Source: JBFWNG01 sp050251195
Lineage (GTDB): Bacteria > Bdellovibrionota_B > Oligoflexia > Oligoflexales > Oligoflexaceae
Assembly: GCA_050251195.1 (NCBI GenBank)
Contig: JBFWNG010000003.1
Location: 124,001 to 188,000 of the forward strand
Reading direction: 5' to 3'
Length of the DNA stretch: 64,000 nt
The notes beneath the pieces were generated by a model that made no database searches, was not told the DNA's origin, and saw only the letters and a list, made by a program, of their open reading frames with translations. The position numbers and the translations under genes were made by a program. Below, one piece after another: positions 7,712 to 17,738 of the stretch; positions within the stretch are counted from its first letter, which is position 1, and every line of letters starts with the position of its first letter.

Positions 7712-9101
7712 TTCAGGGTCAGAGCCGTCAACCTTTGTCGTTTTGTCCACACAGAACGACGCTTTCTCTCTATCTCCCCAGGTCATGCAATACGATGCTC
7801 AATCTTGGATAGCGGATTTAAAAACCGTGAAACTCTATTGGCAAGATCAGTGCCGTCGTGCTCAAAAAAGCTTCCCGCAGGTTCTTATTGAGAGACTCCG
7901 TCAAAGTCAGGCAGACCAACCGTTTCAGGTCGTCGTGTGTAAAAATCCGTGGCAAGGGCTGCTGGCTTTGACTTATCTCAAGGAAAGAGACCTTCAGGGT
8001 TTATTTAACCTTGAATCCACTTTCGGGAAAAATCTCTACAACAATATCTCTTGGTCAGCCTGGTTCGAAGCCGCCGAAGGCTTAAGCAAATTTTTCCCGC
8101 TGCATTACAAGCGTTTTAAAGAAGCTAAATTTTTTGCGGACCTTAACAAATTTCAACAAGCTATCCACAAGCTCGATGTCCAATTTTCACAGAGTAAACA
8201 ACTTCTTAACGCAGCTTCCATAAAACGGCGATTTGGCGGCTTTGTGGGAATGATTTGGGCGTGGACCCTGGGGGAAAGTTCAACGGGTTTTATTGAAGAG
8301 TTTCCCTGGCAAGACTTTGAGCCTCCTCTCGAACTGCGTGTAACGCGGCATTTGGAATATCCTTTAATGCACTGGCAACCCATCGAACCCTTCTTAAAGG
8401 ACGATCTCAACCTCTTATGCCAACTGTCCACGTGGAATGAGAGCTACCTCGTCGACACCTTATTATGGAAAATTATATTTCACGATTTATCCTTCATTGT
8501 TGTGCCTATTCATTTTCGTTATCCTCATAAGCTGCACCGTGATCGACCCGAACATAAAATTGCCTTAAGCCAGATTCATCTGAATTTTGAGAATGTTCGA
8601 ACGGAACTTAGCAAAAAGAACCTGGAACTTCACTTACCCGAAGAAAGCCTTATTGTTGGGTGGGAGCTTAAAGTTCAGAAATGGATGTTCAGCAACAATT
8701 CGACTTCCTGTCTGTTTGAGGATTTTACAGAACAAAACGCTGCAGCCATAGAAAAGCTGGCAAACCAGCTAGCGGTAAAAATGGAAAGATATCAGATAAA
8801 GAGAGACTTTGTCCCTGAGCAGAGTTTTTCTCGAGAATCAGCAGGGCCCTATACAGACGATGACGTTTCCAACAATCCTTTGCTGTGCAGCGATAGGCCT
8901 CTTTTTATTTGGGACAAACCGCACACTTTGGAACGTCCTCTTAGAAATAAAACATTCTTGGAAAGAGTGTCATTAAAATGGTGGGAACGCTCCCAAACCA
9001 GCTCGCGCAACTATTATAAAGCAATGACTTCCTCCAACACATTGTCTTGGGTTTATCAAGACAGCTCCGGCAAATGGTATGAACACGGAATCTACACATA
9101 G
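7686..9101 (+). CDS. imuB: Divergent ImuB, inactive Y-family polymerase-like mutasome protein
   Basis: A 471-residue protein. The C-terminus (RPLFIWDKPHTLERPL, then WWERSQTSSRNYYKA and WVYQDSSGKWYEHGIYT) is the hallmark end of ImuB. The middle has a hairpin-like KRRFGGFVGMIWAWTLGE and a little-finger-like VTRHLEYPLMHWQPIEPF. The N-terminal half lacks a recognisable Y-family palm, and no DE-type catalytic carboxylate motif is visible. ImuB is catalytically dead in other bacteria and links DnaE2 to the beta clamp, so loss of the active site is expected, but this copy is unusually diverged. It overlaps imuA by 26 bp and dnaE2 by 23 bp, indicating translational coupling. Confidence 0.75.
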   Translation: MKTLPLYHDSGSEPSTFVVLSTQNDAFSLSPQVMQYDAQSWIADLKTVKLYWQDQCRRAQKSFPQVLIERLRQSQADQPFQVVVCKNPWQGLLALTYLKERDLQGLFNLESTFGKNLYNNISWSAWFEAAEGLSKFFPLHYKRFKEAKFFADLNKFQQAIHKLDVQFSQSKQLLNAASIKRRFGGFVGMIWAWTLGESSTGFIEEFPWQDFEPPLELRVTRHLEYPLMHWQPIEPFLKDDLNLLCQLSTWNESYLVDTLLWKIIFHDLSFIVVPIHFRYPHKLHRDRPEHKIALSQIHLNFENVRTELSKKNLELHLPEESLIVGWELKVQKWMFSNNSTSCLFEDFTEQNAAAIEKLANQLAVKMERYQIKRDFVPEQSFSRESAGPYTDDDVSNNPLLCSDRPLFIWDKPHTLERPLRNKTFLERVSLKWWERSQTSSRNYYKAMTSSNTLSWVYQDSSGKWYEHGIYT

Positions 9102-12100
9102 AAAAAAGAAACCCGACGCGATCGAACATTGGCATGAGTGGCTCTGTAAAACTAACTTCAGTTTTTTAGCGGGAGCATCTCATCCCCATGAACTTGTCGA
9201 ACGTGCTTTCCAGTTGGGGTATCGCTCCCTCGCGATAAGCGATTTCGATGGCGTTTATGGTCTAGCTCGAAGCTTCCGAGCGCTGAAGACAATTCGCGAT
9301 CAAAATCCGCAAGCGGATTTCAAGCTGCACTACGGTGCGGAAATCCATCTTGAACAAGATCACGACAAACCAATTGTCGAGCAAAATACTCTCGTGCTCA
9401 TTGCCAGAAATTGGATCGGCTATAAGAATATTTGTTCCATTTTAAGCAGACTCCATCTTGAGACAAAACAAAATGGTTTCATCACGATGCAGGATCTATT
9501 GTCTTTCGACCTCGAAGGGATGGTAGCCATCCAACCTATGCGCGGCGTTATACGCACCGGAAAGAATAACGACCAAATCGTGGCGCTCAAAGATGCTTTT
9601 TCGGGGGCTTTTTATCTTTCTTTGAGCCGGCATCTTCATCCGAGCGAAGATCGGTGGATGCAAAAAGTTGTCCGGCTTGCAAAAAATCTCAACATCCCTC
9701 TTCTTCTAACCCAAGACGCATTCTTTCACGATTCGATGCAAAAGCCGCTGTCGGATTTATTACATGCGATTCGAACGAACGAAACGCTTGGCGATATTCC
9801 GCACCACATGTTTCCCAACGACGAAAGATGTCTTCACACTAAGGAGTCTTTGACCATAAGGTTTGGCGGATTTCCCTTTTTGCAAGAGGCACTTCGGAAT
9901 TCGGAGGAGCTCCACGCTCGTTGTACCTTTGACCTCTCAGAGCTTAAATATCACTACCCGAAGGAGTTCATTCCCGAAGGCTATACGAGCCAAACCTTTC
10001 TTGAAAAATTGATTTGGGAAAATGCCCCTGAGAAATTAGGGACTCCGATAAAAGATAACCTCCTTCAACTTCTGCGTCACGAACTTGTCTTGATCAGCGA
10101 ACTAGAGTTTGCAGATTATTTTCTCACAGTATGGAAAATCGTTGGTTGGGCGCGTTCGCAAAATATTTTATGCCAGGGGCGCGGTTCTGCGGCGAATTCC
10201 GCCGTATGTTTTGTCCTTGGGATTACAAGCGTCGATCCCAGAGAGTTTAATTTGCTGGTGGAGAGGTTCATTAGCAAGGAAAGGGGGGATCCTCCCGATA
10301 TTGACGTCGATTTTGAGCATGAAAGACGAGAGGAAGTCATCCAGTATATCTATAAAACGTTCGGCCGCGACCGAGCCGCCATGGTGGCTAACGTCATCAC
10401 CTTTCGACGAAAGGGGGCTCTGCGAGCGGTCGGCAAAGCTTTAGGCGCATCGGAAGAATTGCTCAAGGCAGCGTCGGACGCCGCGCGCGCCAAGCTCATG
10501 AGAGGATCAACAACCGAAGAACTCACGACTTACGTGCAGGGAAAAAACAAGACCGAACTTTCATCTCACGAATGGCGTCTTTGGGGAGTGTTGGCTTCAA
10601 GACTCAAAGGTTTCCCCCGCCATTTAGGTTTGCATTCGGGCGGCTTTATGATTACCGACAAGCCTTTGCATTGGTTTAGTCCCTGGGAGCCGGCGACGAA
10701 GGAAGGCCGAACAGTCATTCAATGGTGCAAAGACGATATCGAAGCTCTCGGTTTTTTCAAAATCGACGTTCTAGCGCTCGGCATGCTCACGGCTTTACGA
10801 AAGTCCTTCAAACTCGTGAACGATCACTATCATAACGATTACAACCTCGCCAATATTCCGCTTGATGATCCTCAAACCTACAAGATGATTCAGAGGGCCG
10901 AAACAGTCGGGGTCTTCCAAATAGAGTCCCGCGCTCAGATGTCGATGTTGCCTCGACTATTACCCGAGAAGTTCTATGACTTGGTCATAGAGATAGCGAT
11001 TATTCGACCCGGACCGATTCAAGGCAAAATCATTCATCCGTACTTACAGCGACGACAAGGTCTAGAACCTGTGACATACCCTGATCCGAAGTTACAACCT
11101 ATTCTCGAAAAAACGCTTGGTATAGCGATTTTCCAAGAACAGGCCATGCGCATAGCCATTGAAGTCGGTGGCTTTAGCGCGGGAGAGGCGAACGAACTGC
11201 GCAAAAACATTGGTGCCTGGAGTCTGACCACAAACACAGCCCTGGATCCTTGGCTTCAGAAGCTCGGAGAAGGCATGCGAAAAAACGGCATCAAGGAGGA
11301 ATTTGCGCAGCAAATTCTCGGTCAAATGCGGGGGTTCGCGAACTATGGTTTTCCCGAATCTCATTCCGTTTCTTTCGCTCTTTTGGCTTATGCTTCGTCT
11401 TACTTGAAATGTCACTATCCTGTGGCATTTTTCTGTTCGATCCTCAATTCTTTGCCTATGGGATTCTATTCCCCACACGCTCTGATTCAAGCCGCCAAAC
11501 GCGACAAAGTTCAGATTCTGCCGATCTGCATTAAAACGTCTTTGTGGGACTCTTTTCTCGAACGAATGCCCGACAACAGCTGGGGTATCCGGCTCGGTTT
11601 TTCTCTCATTCATTCTCTGCGAAAATCAAGCGTCCAACATTTCGTTGAGGTGCGTTCGCGGCTTCCACTGGGTTGGAAGGATTTGACGCATTTTCTCACA
11701 ACCACTCATATTCCTAAAAACGATTTGGTGTCTTTAGCGTTTGCGGACGTTTTTCATTCCTTGGAACACAAGAGATCCGAGACTCTATGGGAGATCTACC
11801 GCGTTCCCGTTCCCGACAAGATTGAAGAGCGGGAGGACTCCATCGCCTGGCCTGAGGAAGGCGACTATGAACGCATTGAAAAGGACTTTGCGGCTATGGG
11901 CACCAGTCTGCACGCACATCCTTGTTCGGTTATTAAGAAAAACCACTGGTGTTATCCCGTCGTACAGTCCAAGCTCCGTATTTCCACGGAACTCAACCAA
12001 ATTTCGAATACAACTCGAGTTCACGTTTTCGGCATGATCATCAGCAAACAAGCGCCGCCTTCGGCGAACGGTATGGTGTTTGTTACTTTGGAAGACGAAT

Positions 12101-12351
12101 ATGGTTTCATAAACCTGGCATTTTTCCCGCAAGCTTATCGCCAATATCATCTTCTTGTAGACCAGGAAGCCTTTATTTGTGCTGAAGGGATATTACAAAG
12201 ACAGAATGCGTCGCATTCGATTTTGATCAAGACGGTCTTCGCTCCTAAGTTTGCGCCGGTTATACCCATTGCCGACGGCAAAGCACCCATTGATGTTTCC
12301 CCTCAGGAAAAGACCAAGCGAACTCTCAGCGAACCTCGAAGCTATATGTAA
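9079..12351 (+). CDS. dnaE2: Error-prone DNA polymerase DnaE2 (PolIII alpha-like)
   Basis: A 1090-residue C-family polymerase. The PHP domain is at the N-terminus (NFSFLAGASHPHELVERA, residues ~28-280). The polymerase core has CQGRGSAANSAVCFVLGI near residue 362, catalytic PPDIDVDFE near 405 and FFKIDVLALGMLTAL near 559. FQIESRAQMSMLPRL near 612 and IIRPGPIQGKIIHPY are diagnostic of DnaE2 rather than DnaE1. Helix-hairpin-helix and OB-fold regions follow (VHVFGMIISKQAPPSANGMV near 980). The enzyme carries out damage-induced mutagenic synthesis with ImuA/ImuB. The start overlaps imuB, and a strong hairpin follows directly. Confidence 0.95.
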   Translation: MNTESTHRKKKPDAIEHWHEWLCKTNFSFLAGASHPHELVERAFQLGYRSLAISDFDGVYGLARSFRALKTIRDQNPQADFKLHYGAEIHLEQDHDKPIVEQNTLVLIARNWIGYKNICSILSRLHLETKQNGFITMQDLLSFDLEGMVAIQPMRGVIRTGKNNDQIVALKDAFSGAFYLSLSRHLHPSEDRWMQKVVRLAKNLNIPLLLTQDAFFHDSMQKPLSDLLHAIRTNETLGDIPHHMFPNDERCLHTKESLTIRFGGFPFLQEALRNSEELHARCTFDLSELKYHYPKEFIPEGYTSQTFLEKLIWENAPEKLGTPIKDNLLQLLRHELVLISELEFADYFLTVWKIVGWARSQNILCQGRGSAANSAVCFVLGITSVDPREFNLLVERFISKERGDPPDIDVDFEHERREEVIQYIYKTFGRDRAAMVANVITFRRKGALRAVGKALGASEELLKAASDAARAKLMRGSTTEELTTYVQGKNKTELSSHEWRLWGVLASRLKGFPRHLGLHSGGFMITDKPLHWFSPWEPATKEGRTVIQWCKDDIEALGFFKIDVLALGMLTALRKSFKLVNDHYHNDYNLANIPLDDPQTYKMIQRAETVGVFQIESRAQMSMLPRLLPEKFYDLVIEIAIIRPGPIQGKIIHPYLQRRQGLEPVTYPDPKLQPILEKTLGIAIFQEQAMRIAIEVGGFSAGEANELRKNIGAWSLTTNTALDPWLQKLGEGMRKNGIKEEFAQQILGQMRGFANYGFPESHSVSFALLAYASSYLKCHYPVAFFCSILNSLPMGFYSPHALIQAAKRDKVQILPICIKTSLWDSFLERMPDNSWGIRLGFSLIHSLRKSSVQHFVEVRSRLPLGWKDLTHFLTTTHIPKNDLVSLAFADVFHSLEHKRSETLWEIYRVPVPDKIEEREDSIAWPEEGDYERIEKDFAAMGTSLHAHPCSVIKKNHWCYPVVQSKLRISTELNQISNTTRVHVFGMIISKQAPPSANGMVFVTLEDEYGFINLAFFPQAYRQYHLLVDQEAFICAEGILQRQNASHSILIKTVFAPKFAPVIPIADGKAPIDVSPQEKTKRTLSEPRSYM

Positions 12352-12382
12352 AAAGGCGCATCCCGCGAAGGATGCACCTTTT
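12350..12382. terminator. Bidirectional hairpin terminator after dnaE2
   Basis: AAAAAGGCGCATCC pairs with GGATGCACCTTTT across a short CGCGA-type loop, starting at the dnaE2 stop codon. The A-run on the left and the T-run on the right allow rho-independent termination in both directions, serving dnaE2 and the convergent gene ending at 12452. Confidence 0.8.
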
Positions 12383-12451
12383 CATATAGGATTACAGCGC
12401 CTACGCACCGTGAAAGATCAGAGCGGACCGTCCTAGCCCGCTTAACAAACC

Positions 12452-14665
12452 TTATGGCTCTCCTGCTTTGGCAGCCGAAGCCCCGTAGGTGTTCATGAAA
12501 CCAAGAGCTCCCGAGAAAATCGCACCCGTTGTGCCGGAGCCAATACATCCCGCCGCGGCAGGGCCAGAAGCAGCGATACAATTGCCGGTCACAGTGCCGA
12601 TGTTGCCAGCCACTGAGGCATTAACATTGCTTGCGAGTACAGGAAGAAAACCGACTACCTTAGGATCGAGGCTGTTGACCGCGAACTTATAATTACCTTT
12701 AACGATCTCTTGGCTATGATTCGCCTCAGCTTCGTCTACCGACCACGGGATAGAATTGAGCAAATCGCCCGCCAGTGCCGTTCCGCCGGGACCGCCGCCA
12801 CCATTACCTTCATCAGGGAAGGTATTGAAGAGATCAGCATATTTGTTCCAGTTTTGCGAGAAAACGGTGTCGCGCAAGAACTCGATCGGCAAATAGGGAG
12901 ACTCTAGAACAAGTCGAATTTTGTTGGGCACGCCTTGCGAACCATCGTGACTGAAGCAGATCGGAGCAGGAGCACGCGAGGACTGGAGGGCCACAGGTAC
13001 GGAGAAGTAAGCGACTTTGTTGTCAGGTTGATAAGGTTTGCCTTCGGGCCACGGCCAAGGCATAAGAGGCCATACTTGGTTGTGGAATTTTACTACAACC
13101 TTGTCCCCGTCTTGTTCAACCTTCAATGCTCCATACGCTGGATTGAAATACTCTCCCGCTAAGCCTCTGCCAGACTCATTATAGTTAGGCCCTTTGATGT
13201 CTTTAAATCGGCATAGGTTGATCATGTTGAAGAACGAGCCTTCGTTTGCTGTATCGACCGAACCCTGCGCCATGTTGTCTGGATCCATAGAGTTCTTCGC
13301 CGCTTCCATTTCTTTAGGGTCGTCGTAGAACTGCTCTGGTTGAGGTTGACCGCCGAGCCACATTGCTCGGTACGTATTGTGAATCATGTTGAAGATAAAG
13401 CCCCGGTCGCCGGCCTCGTTAGTCATGACGGATACAGCTATGTTCTCGTCCGGAACATAGTTAATTTGCATCGAATAACCCTCAACGATACCCCAGTGAT
13501 AAATATGTTGAACTTCTTCGTGGCCTTGTATTGAAGGATATTTTTGGTTGAATTCCACCCAACCGAAACCTACGCCTTTATTGCCGCCTTTGTAACGGTG
13601 GTAGTCTTGCAGTGCGAGATCAAAGCTCTCAGCACTCATCAGACGTTTGCCGTCAATTTCACCTTTAGACGCTAGGAACAATAGCCAACGAGAGATATCC
13701 AGAGGGGTTGTCATAACGGCCGCAGCGGGGCCAACTTCGATCAAGCCTGGGTTTGTCTGGTTAACTTGGTAAGAAACGAGCTGGTTATTCTCGACGCCCC
13801 AGCTATAGCCTTTCGCAACTTTGCTTTCGACATCAGGATTTTTTCGATCGGCCAAGAAGTAAGAGTGAGACATTCCCAACGGCTGGTAGAACTCTTCTTT
13901 AATGACCTGTTCCCAATTCTGTCTCTTAGTGATCCGAGCAAGTGTTTCGCCCGCAACCATAAACGCAATGTTGTTGTAGTGAAAGTCGCCCGCATGTCTA
14001 AAACCGCCCGGAGGGTCCTGGTTGAAAAAGAAGGACCCTGCGCCGTCCTTAATTGTCCTGAGGAAGCGAAGGCGATTGAGAATTTGTTGGCGATTATAGG
14101 TCGTAAGATAGAACATAGAATCGTGAGGGATCATTCCCGTTCTATGTGTCATCAGGTCGGCGATCGTCATCTCTTCTGTTAAGTGAGGATAGAAGAGTCT
14201 ATATTCCGGCATGTAATCTTTAACATGCAATCGGTCAGGACGCTCAAGTCCTTGGCCTTTGTACTTGTCATAGATTTTAACAGACGCTATCCCCGTGAAA
14301 CCCTTTGATCCCGAGCCAATTGGGAACAGCGTGTTTTCGGTGACCGGAGTCTTCTTCTCTCTGTCGGCAAGGCCGAAGTTACAAAGAACGTGAAGACCTC
14401 CCCCTTTCACAATCGTGACGGCAGCGCCGCGAGGATAATTCGGAATGTTTTGCCCGAACTGCATTTTTCCGGAATAGAAATTATAATAGTTAGTTACCGC
14501 GTCAGCGAGTTCCTTCGCCTCATCGGTTGCATTAGGACCGGTACAGAAATCGTTCAAGGCCACGCCAGAAGTGGCTTTTGTCGAACTCGAACCTTTTTCC
14601 ATCGTTTTACATGAGCCTAGCGTCAACACCAACGCCGCTGCGAGCCACTGTGACCATCGCCTCAT
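12452..14665 (-). CDS. Beta-lactamase-fold serine hydrolase lipoprotein
   Basis: A 737-residue lipoprotein (leader ending LTLGSC, Cys19) with AAGGAGG before the start. The serine beta-lactamase/PBP-like catalytic signature is complete: S118-G-S-K121, Y230-N-N232, and a third-motif candidate HWG in IYHWGIVEGYSMQ. This places it with class C-type hydrolases (esterase/DD-peptidase/beta-lactamase superfamily). About 300 residues follow the catalytic domain, including a beta-rich part (GEYFNPAYGALKVEQDGDKV) like the domain often attached to such enzymes, and a Gly/Ala/Ser-rich tail. It likely acts at the cell envelope; the substrate is unknown. Probably monocistronic, 47 bp from the next gene end. 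Confidence 0.85.
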   Translation of the reverse strand: MRRWSQWLAAALVLTLGSCKTMEKGSSSTKATSGVALNDFCTGPNATDEAKELADAVTNYYNFYSGKMQFGQNIPNYPRGAAVTIVKGGGLHVLCNFGLADREKKTPVTENTLFPIGSGSKGFTGIASVKIYDKYKGQGLERPDRLHVKDYMPEYRLFYPHLTEEMTIADLMTHRTGMIPHDSMFYLTTYNRQQILNRLRFLRTIKDGAGSFFFNQDPPGGFRHAGDFHYNNIAFMVAGETLARITKRQNWEQVIKEEFYQPLGMSHSYFLADRKNPDVESKVAKGYSWGVENNQLVSYQVNQTNPGLIEVGPAAAVMTTPLDISRWLLFLASKGEIDGKRLMSAESFDLALQDYHRYKGGNKGVGFGWVEFNQKYPSIQGHEEVQHIYHWGIVEGYSMQINYVPDENIAVSVMTNEAGDRGFIFNMIHNTYRAMWLGGQPQPEQFYDDPKEMEAAKNSMDPDNMAQGSVDTANEGSFFNMINLCRFKDIKGPNYNESGRGLAGEYFNPAYGALKVEQDGDKVVVKFHNQVWPLMPWPWPEGKPYQPDNKVAYFSVPVALQSSRAPAPICFSHDGSQGVPNKIRLVLESPYLPIEFLRDTVFSQNWNKYADLFNTFPDEGNGGGGPGGTALAGDLLNSIPWSVDEAEANHSQEIVKGNYKFAVNSLDPKVVGFLPVLASNVNASVAGNIGTVTGNCIAASGPAAAGCIGSGTTGAIFSGALGFMNTYGASAAKAGEP

Positions 14666-14712
14666 TATAGTCCTCCTTCACACAGAAGATTTTTTTGGAA
14701 TGTGAGCCTTAA

Positions 14713-16023
14713 TTATATCCCCATGTCGCCTGAAACGTCAAAAAACTGGCGAGATAATTTTTTCTGAATATTGGTTTGCGTTATGACTTTCACGTTCCAC
14801 GAAACTGCTCGATCCTGTAGGCCCACAACAGCATGAGTTGTATCGCCTGCTAACCAAGAAGGACCGTCGTTTGCCCCAGTCGCCCTCAAGACGACAAAGC
14901 TTTCTTCATAGCGTTTGACATTCCACATAGCGCCCAATCGATCCCATGCGGGGTCGATCGTCGCTACTTCACCTCGGTCGGGCTTCGCACCCAACGACCG
15001 CGTCGAATCTCCCGAAAGCAAAAGACTGTATGATCCTTCAGCGTTGAGAACGGCCTGCCACTTAGTGTTGTAGCCTTTGGAGAGCGCCGTAGCAGAATCG
15101 ACGAGGACTATTCGGCCATCCGAATCTCTAACGCCGAGCACCAGCCGACTAGCTGCGGGACCAATACTTAATTCGATAATATCACCTGAGGCGAAGGGTA
15201 AGGTTTGCCCAATGAGTTGGTCCATCAGAGGAGAATCTGTAATGACGTCCAAACGTGCACCTGAATTGACTCCACCCTCCACGAGGCATCCCCCGTTGGT
15301 ATGGATACCAACAATATTTCCCTTCGCATCTCGAATCGGAGATCCCGAACTCCCCAACTCGGTATCAACATCGCCGTAGTTCATAAAGTATGAATCCAGG
15401 TAATCGACGTAACCGACCTCAACCTCTTTCTGGCGTCCGCCGGGATGCTGAATTATCGTAATGAGTTCGTGTTCGGAAACCGTATTGTTCTTTACCGAAG
15501 ACCATCCCCATTTCAAGCCGGGCTCCGAGTCAACTCTCAACAAAGCGTAATCGTTAGCCACTCCTTGTTCGACGACTTCGGAAATTCCATAAGCGTCCTC
15601 CTCATGCACGTCGTCTGGGTTGCTGCCCTCTTCGTAATTAAAGATCACGAGACCGTTCATGGTTCGAGAATCGACACAGTGCGACGCCGTCAGAAACAGA
15701 TCCGGGCTTACCAAAGCGCCGTTGCAAAACTTGCGTCTCTGCTGGCTGCTTAAGGCTCCTGTCGGGAATTTGTGAAAGCGAACAAAAGCTTTGGTCTGTC
15801 CCAACGTTCCATCATATTTGTTAACGGGTTGCTTGTCGTCGTCTCCGCATACACTAAATGGAGCATAACTCGCCAAATCCAATACGTAATGACTCGGATC
15901 TTGCCTTTTCTTTATAAACTGTAGACTCTCCAGAGCCGATTTTACGGCCGCATGAGCACCTTGCCTTCCGCAGCCGGCAAGCGCAAAAACGCCGAGCACT
16001 GCGGATAGTATGCGGTTACGCAT
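14713..16023 (-). CDS. Trypsin-like (S1/V8-type) serine protease lipoprotein
   Basis: A 436-residue lipoprotein (leader ending ALAGC) with AGGAGAAGTC before the ATG. The triad is visible: His115 in LTASHCVD, Asp158 in NDYALLRVD, Ser226 in GSSGSPI, followed by GNIVGIHTNGGC. The protease domain ends near residue 265. The last ~170 residues form a beta-rich module (VLGVRDSDGRIVLVDSAT; SWLAGDTTHAVVGLQDRAVS) that I cannot assign, perhaps a binding domain. It is exported and likely outer-membrane or surface bound. A 12-bp perfect palindrome lies 48-59 bp upstream. Confidence 0.85.
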   Translation of the reverse strand: MRNRILSAVLGVFALAGCGRQGAHAAVKSALESLQFIKKRQDPSHYVLDLASYAPFSVCGDDDKQPVNKYDGTLGQTKAFVRFHKFPTGALSSQQRRKFCNGALVSPDLFLTASHCVDSRTMNGLVIFNYEEGSNPDDVHEEDAYGISEVVEQGVANDYALLRVDSEPGLKWGWSSVKNNTVSEHELITIIQHPGGRQKEVEVGYVDYLDSYFMNYGDVDTELGSSGSPIRDAKGNIVGIHTNGGCLVEGGVNSGARLDVITDSPLMDQLIGQTLPFASGDIIELSIGPAASRLVLGVRDSDGRIVLVDSATALSKGYNTKWQAVLNAEGSYSLLLSGDSTRSLGAKPDRGEVATIDPAWDRLGAMWNVKRYEESFVVLRATGANDGPSWLAGDTTHAVVGLQDRAVSWNVKVITQTNIQKKLSRQFFDVSGDMGI

Positions 16024-16070
16024 GACTTCTCCTGTCTAGAACGGGATTTCAGGGATTTTTTGTGGATATA

Positions 16071-16082
16071 GTATGATCATAC
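16071..16082. promoter_or_regulatory. 12-bp perfect palindrome upstream of the trypsin-like gene
   Basis: GTATGATCATAC is a perfect palindrome. It lies in the 158-bp gap upstream of the minus-strand protease gene and beside a TACTAT sequence on that strand that could serve as a -10 box. It may be an operator. The single occurrence noted does not allow assignment to a regulator. Confidence 0.3.
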
Positions 16083-16181
16083 CATGAAAGAAATGGGAGC
16101 GGCAGTCCCCCCGGGAATGCAGGAACAGAACCGACGACAGCGGTTCGCCGCAGGTACGGGCAAGGCATCTCGACTAAACCG

Positions 16182-17720
16182 TCAGGCCTGCAGTCCGGCC
16201 CGAAATTTCGCAAAAGTCTGCACGGACTTCACCGCCCACTGCCAGCCTTCTTTTTTCATATTAAGCTCCTGCGACGCTTTAGGAGAAAACCTTTTAGCGG
16301 TGCGACGAAGAGCGGCAACTTGTTTCAGATCCTTAAACACGCCAGCCCCTAACGCGGCAAAAAATGCCGCACCGGCCGCTGTGGTTTCGATAAGTGCTGG
16401 TCTATCGACTATGAGACCTGAATAGTCAGCTTGCATTTGCATAAGGAGATTATTGGCAGACGCACCGCCGTCGACTCGAATCTCATTTCCGAATTCCGGA
16501 AAATCGCGATGCACCGATTCGAGCAAATCTGAAATTTGGAACGCGATGCCTTCGAGACATGCCCTCACCAGGTTCGCCTTTGTAGTCCCGCGAGTTATGC
16601 CCACAATGGCGCCTCGCGCGTGCGGCTCCCAGTGGGGCGAACCTAGGCCGCTCAGTGCCGGCACAAAATATAAGTCCGGACTCGCCGTTGCGCTGGAGGC
16701 CAGCCTCTCGCTTTCTTCGGACGTGGCTATCATATGCAGCTCGTCACGTATGAATTGCACGGCGGCGCCCGCAATAAAAGCCGCTCCTTCGAGAGCATAG
16801 GTGATCTTTTTTCCGAGTTGCCAAGCGATAGTTGTTAGCTGGCCGCTTTGAGAGGCCAGCGCCTGTGAACCTGTGTTGGTGAGAAGGAAGGCTCCCGTTC
16901 CGTAGGTGCATTTTGCTTCGCCTTTTTGAAAACAAGCCTGTCCTGCCAAGGCAGCTTGTTGGTCACCCAACATGCCCGTGATGGGAATCCCGTCGGGGAG
17001 AAAATCAAGACCGTGCGTCTTGCCGAAAAGACCAGCGCTATCTTTGACTTCGGGCAAACATGCACTATCTTTGAGACCAAACATTCGAAGAAGATCGTCG
17101 TCATAACGCCCTTTCCGAATGTCAAACAGCAAAGTTCGACTGGCGTTGCTGGCTTCCGTGAAAAAACTTCGTCCGCCCGTCATCCGATTGAGGAGAAACG
17201 AGTCGATTGTGCCGCAAAGGGCTCCCCCGTCGAAAACCTGCTTTTTGATCGCTGGTTCGTTTTCAATGAGCCAAGCAATTTTCGAACCGGTGAAATAAGG
17301 GTCGACGACTAAGCCCGTCCGCTCGGATATCGTTCGCGCGTGGGCGGATAAACGAGAGCAGATATCGGCGCTGCGCTTGCATTGCCATACGATTGCCTTG
17401 TGCAACGGTTCGTTCGTCTTGCGACTGAGAACGCACAAGGTTTCTCTTTGGTTGGTGATGCCCACGGCAAGGATCTTATTGACGTGAAAAGCGTTGTCCT
17501 TTGCCTTAGCTTCCTGCAGAGCGGCGACGCACGCCGTTCTCACACTTTGCCAAATGTCGCTGAGATCGTGCTCCACCCAGCCTGGTCGGGGATAAAATTG
17601 TTTGATCGATTGATAACCTTTGGCGATGAGCTCAGGGGCCGCAACGTCAGAGACAGCGAACAACAATACTGTCGTTCCGGTCGTCCCCTGATCCAAACTT
17701 AAGATGTATGCAGAACTCAA
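16182..17720 (-). CDS. glpK: Glycerol kinase
   Basis: A 512-residue FGGY-family kinase of normal GlpK length. The N-terminal phosphate-binding loop is LSLDQGTTGTTVLLF. GITNQRETLCV and AIVWQCKR are glycerol-kinase family signatures, and GDQQAALAGQ with YGTGAFLLTNTG forms the ATP-binding part. It phosphorylates glycerol to glycerol-3-phosphate in the cytoplasm. The most likely start is a TTG at 17720, with GGAG about 13 bases upstream, which is weak. No glpF or glpD gene is nearby, so the gene is isolated from the usual glycerol operon. It follows the metallophosphoesterase gene on the same strand by 18 bp. Confidence 0.93.
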   Translation of the reverse strand: MSSAYILSLDQGTTGTTVLLFAVSDVAAPELIAKGYQSIKQFYPRPGWVEHDLSDIWQSVRTACVAALQEAKAKDNAFHVNKILAVGITNQRETLCVLSRKTNEPLHKAIVWQCKRSADICSRLSAHARTISERTGLVVDPYFTGSKIAWLIENEPAIKKQVFDGGALCGTIDSFLLNRMTGGRSFFTEASNASRTLLFDIRKGRYDDDLLRMFGLKDSACLPEVKDSAGLFGKTHGLDFLPDGIPITGMLGDQQAALAGQACFQKGEAKCTYGTGAFLLTNTGSQALASQSGQLTTIAWQLGKKITYALEGAAFIAGAAVQFIRDELHMIATSEESERLASSATASPDLYFVPALSGLGSPHWEPHARGAIVGITRGTTKANLVRACLEGIAFQISDLLESVHRDFPEFGNEIRVDGGASANNLLMQMQADYSGLIVDRPALIETTAAGAAFFAALGAGVFKDLKQVAALRRTAKRFSPKASQELNMKKEGWQWAVKSVQTFAKFRAGLQA

Positions 17721-17738
17721 GACTTGAAAAACGCTCCG

